This document shows positions 39,631-40,185 of a stretch of 40,185 bases of DNA, piece after piece. The DNA comes from Vicinamibacteraceae bacterium (lineage in GTDB: Bacteria; Acidobacteriota; Vicinamibacteria; Vicinamibacterales; UBA8438), in NCBI GenBank assembly GCA_012271165.1, contig JAAXGX010000066.1, forward strand, positions 1 to 40,185. Direction: 5' to 3'. Made by a program: the position numbers and the translations under genes. The first letter of the stretch is position 1; each line of letters opens with the position of its first letter. The notes under the pieces were generated by a model. The model did no database searches, was not told the DNA's origin, and saw nothing but the letters and a program-made list of their open reading frames with translations.

Positions 39631-40080
39631 ATGCACGCGAAGCCGCGCCGCTCGTCACGCATCACGCTCTGCCTGCTCGCCGTTGCACTGCTCGCGATAG
39701 TCGCCGGCAGCGTCCCGGTCGAGGCGCACCACGCCTTCGGCGCCGAGTTCGACCCGAACCGGCCCGTGCTCCTCCGGGGTCCGATCGTCCGCGTGGAATG
39801 GGTCAACCCCCACACCTGGATCCACCTGGAGGTGACCAACGACGACGGCACCAAGGAAGTCTGGATGGTCGAGGGCGGCACGCCCAACACCCTGCTGCGC
39901 CGCGGCCTGCGCCGGGACTACGTCCAGCCCGGCACCGTCGTGGTGGTCGACGGCTACCAGAGCAAGGACCGCACGGCCCGCGCCAATGCGCGCGACCTGA
40001 CGTTCGAGGACGGTCGCAAGTTCTTCATGGGCTCGTCCGGCACCGGCGCCCCGTACGACAACGAGCAACGGCCGCGGTAG
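39631..40080 (+). CDS. DUF6152 family secreted protein
   Basis: 149 residues. Signal peptide (ITLCLLAVALLAIVAGSVPVEA) then the DUF6152 domain from its hallmark HHAFGAEFD (33-41): PIVRVEWVNPHTWIHLEV, EVWMVEGGTPNTLLRRGLRR, TVVVVDGYQSKDRTARANAR and LTFEDGRKFFMGSS. The fold is probably a small OB-like barrel and the N-terminal His-His may bind metal; both points are inferred. DUF6152 genes commonly neighbour the secreted family described here. The ATG at 39631 follows GGAGG; 39592 is an alternative without a ribosome site. The TAG stop is the first triplet of a hairpin repeat. Confidence 0.9.
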   Translation: MHAKPRRSSRITLCLLAVALLAIVAGSVPVEAHHAFGAEFDPNRPVLLRGPIVRVEWVNPHTWIHLEVTNDDGTKEVWMVEGGTPNTLLRRGLRRDYVQPGTVVVVDGYQSKDRTARANARDLTFEDGRKFFMGSSGTGAPYDNEQRPR

Positions 40081-40185
40081 GAGTCTGTGCCGTAGAACGG
40101 CGCGGACTCCTGCAGGGTTGGTTGGGCGCCGAGCGGAGCCGTCAGGCGACGATTGGCGAGCTAGGAGTCTGCGCCGTAGAAACGG
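40078..40185 (+). repeat. Interspersed hairpin repeat, tandem copies (84-base unit)
   Basis: One full unit (40078-40161) and the first 24 bases of a second, cut by the window end. The unit starts TAGGAGTCTGTGCCGTAGAA and continues CGGCGCGGACTCC. Outer arms GGAGTCTG and CGGACTCC pair over 8 bases (one G-U) and inner arms GCCG and CGGC over 4, with a TAGAA loop. A conserved 3' part follows (GGGTTGGTTGGGCGCC, GGCGACGATTGGCGAGC). The second unit repeats TAGGAGTCTGCGCCGTAGAA. Related copies are at 7868, 9297 and 10486. Confidence 0.8.

Noticed and set aside
40078-40185. Integron attC sites
   Set aside because: The repeat contains GTTGGTT, but attC needs GTTRRRY and matching core sites at both ends; neither is present and no integrase is seen.
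40078-40185. CRISPR array
   Set aside because: The 84-base unit is continuous repeat with no variable spacers, and no cas genes are nearby.
1-40185. tRNA, rRNA or transposase genes
   Set aside because: No cloverleaf with a TTCRA loop, no ribosomal segment and no DDE, serine or tyrosine recombinase motif was found on either strand by eye.

Overview
This is a high-GC window, densely packed with genes on both strands. I infer an Acidobacteriota genome of the Vicinamibacteria type. The basis is gene content: soluble-type PQQ dehydrogenases, a DUF1592-class cytochrome with a DUF1552 partner, a DUF5916 outer-membrane protein, DUF6152, a DUF1080 hydrolase, and many copies of one secreted family seen mainly in such genomes. 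No rRNA, tRNA, CRISPR array or transposase gene was found. No gene-free stretch exceeds 300 bases.

Layout. 1-5.7 kb: two divergent PQQ dehydrogenases, a toxin-antitoxin-like nucleotidyltransferase pair, a truncated PD-(D/E)XK nuclease, a tiny membrane coiled-coil protein and a DinB protein. 5.9-14.5 kb (+): two members of the secreted family, an ankyrin-repeat protein, a Cys-rich secreted protein, the DUF1592 cytochrome and DUF1552 protein, and a separate Yx(FWY)xxD repeat protein. 14.5-18.2 kb (-): an operon of an unknown secreted protein, a family member, msrP and msrQ. 18.4-21.4 kb: three more family members, one with an internal deletion. 21.6-28.4 kb: DUF1080 hydrolase, alpha/beta hydrolase, exported haloacid dehalogenase, amidohydrolase, a NYN/cold-shock fusion, a family member, and an aspartic protease with an antitoxin-like peptide. 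28.5-31.5 kb (-): a VOC-VOC-family fusion, a sulfurtransferase and a small membrane protein. 31.6-40.1 kb (+): DUF5916 protein, metallo-beta-lactamase-fold hydrolase, cytochrome c/copper monooxygenase-like protein, Ig-like protein, two family members and DUF6152.

The dominant signal is one uncharacterised exported family, called here the DPDLQG/ACHEGNY family after its N- and C-terminal motifs. Ten copies lie in 40 kb, on both strands and in at least six transcription units. All ten keep two cysteines. One is fused to two glyoxalase-fold (VOC) domains, one sits 12 bases upstream of msrP, and one has lost its conserved core in frame. Around them are mostly exported hydrolases and oxidoreductases, so the region looks like a periplasmic or cell-surface catabolic and redox island. 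The substrate is not apparent from sequence.

Two repeat families were also found. One is an 84-base unit built on a covarying hairpin, tandem at the right edge and scattered near 7.9, 9.3 and 10.5 kb. The other is a two-copy intergenic hairpin element at 13.5 and 18.3 kb.
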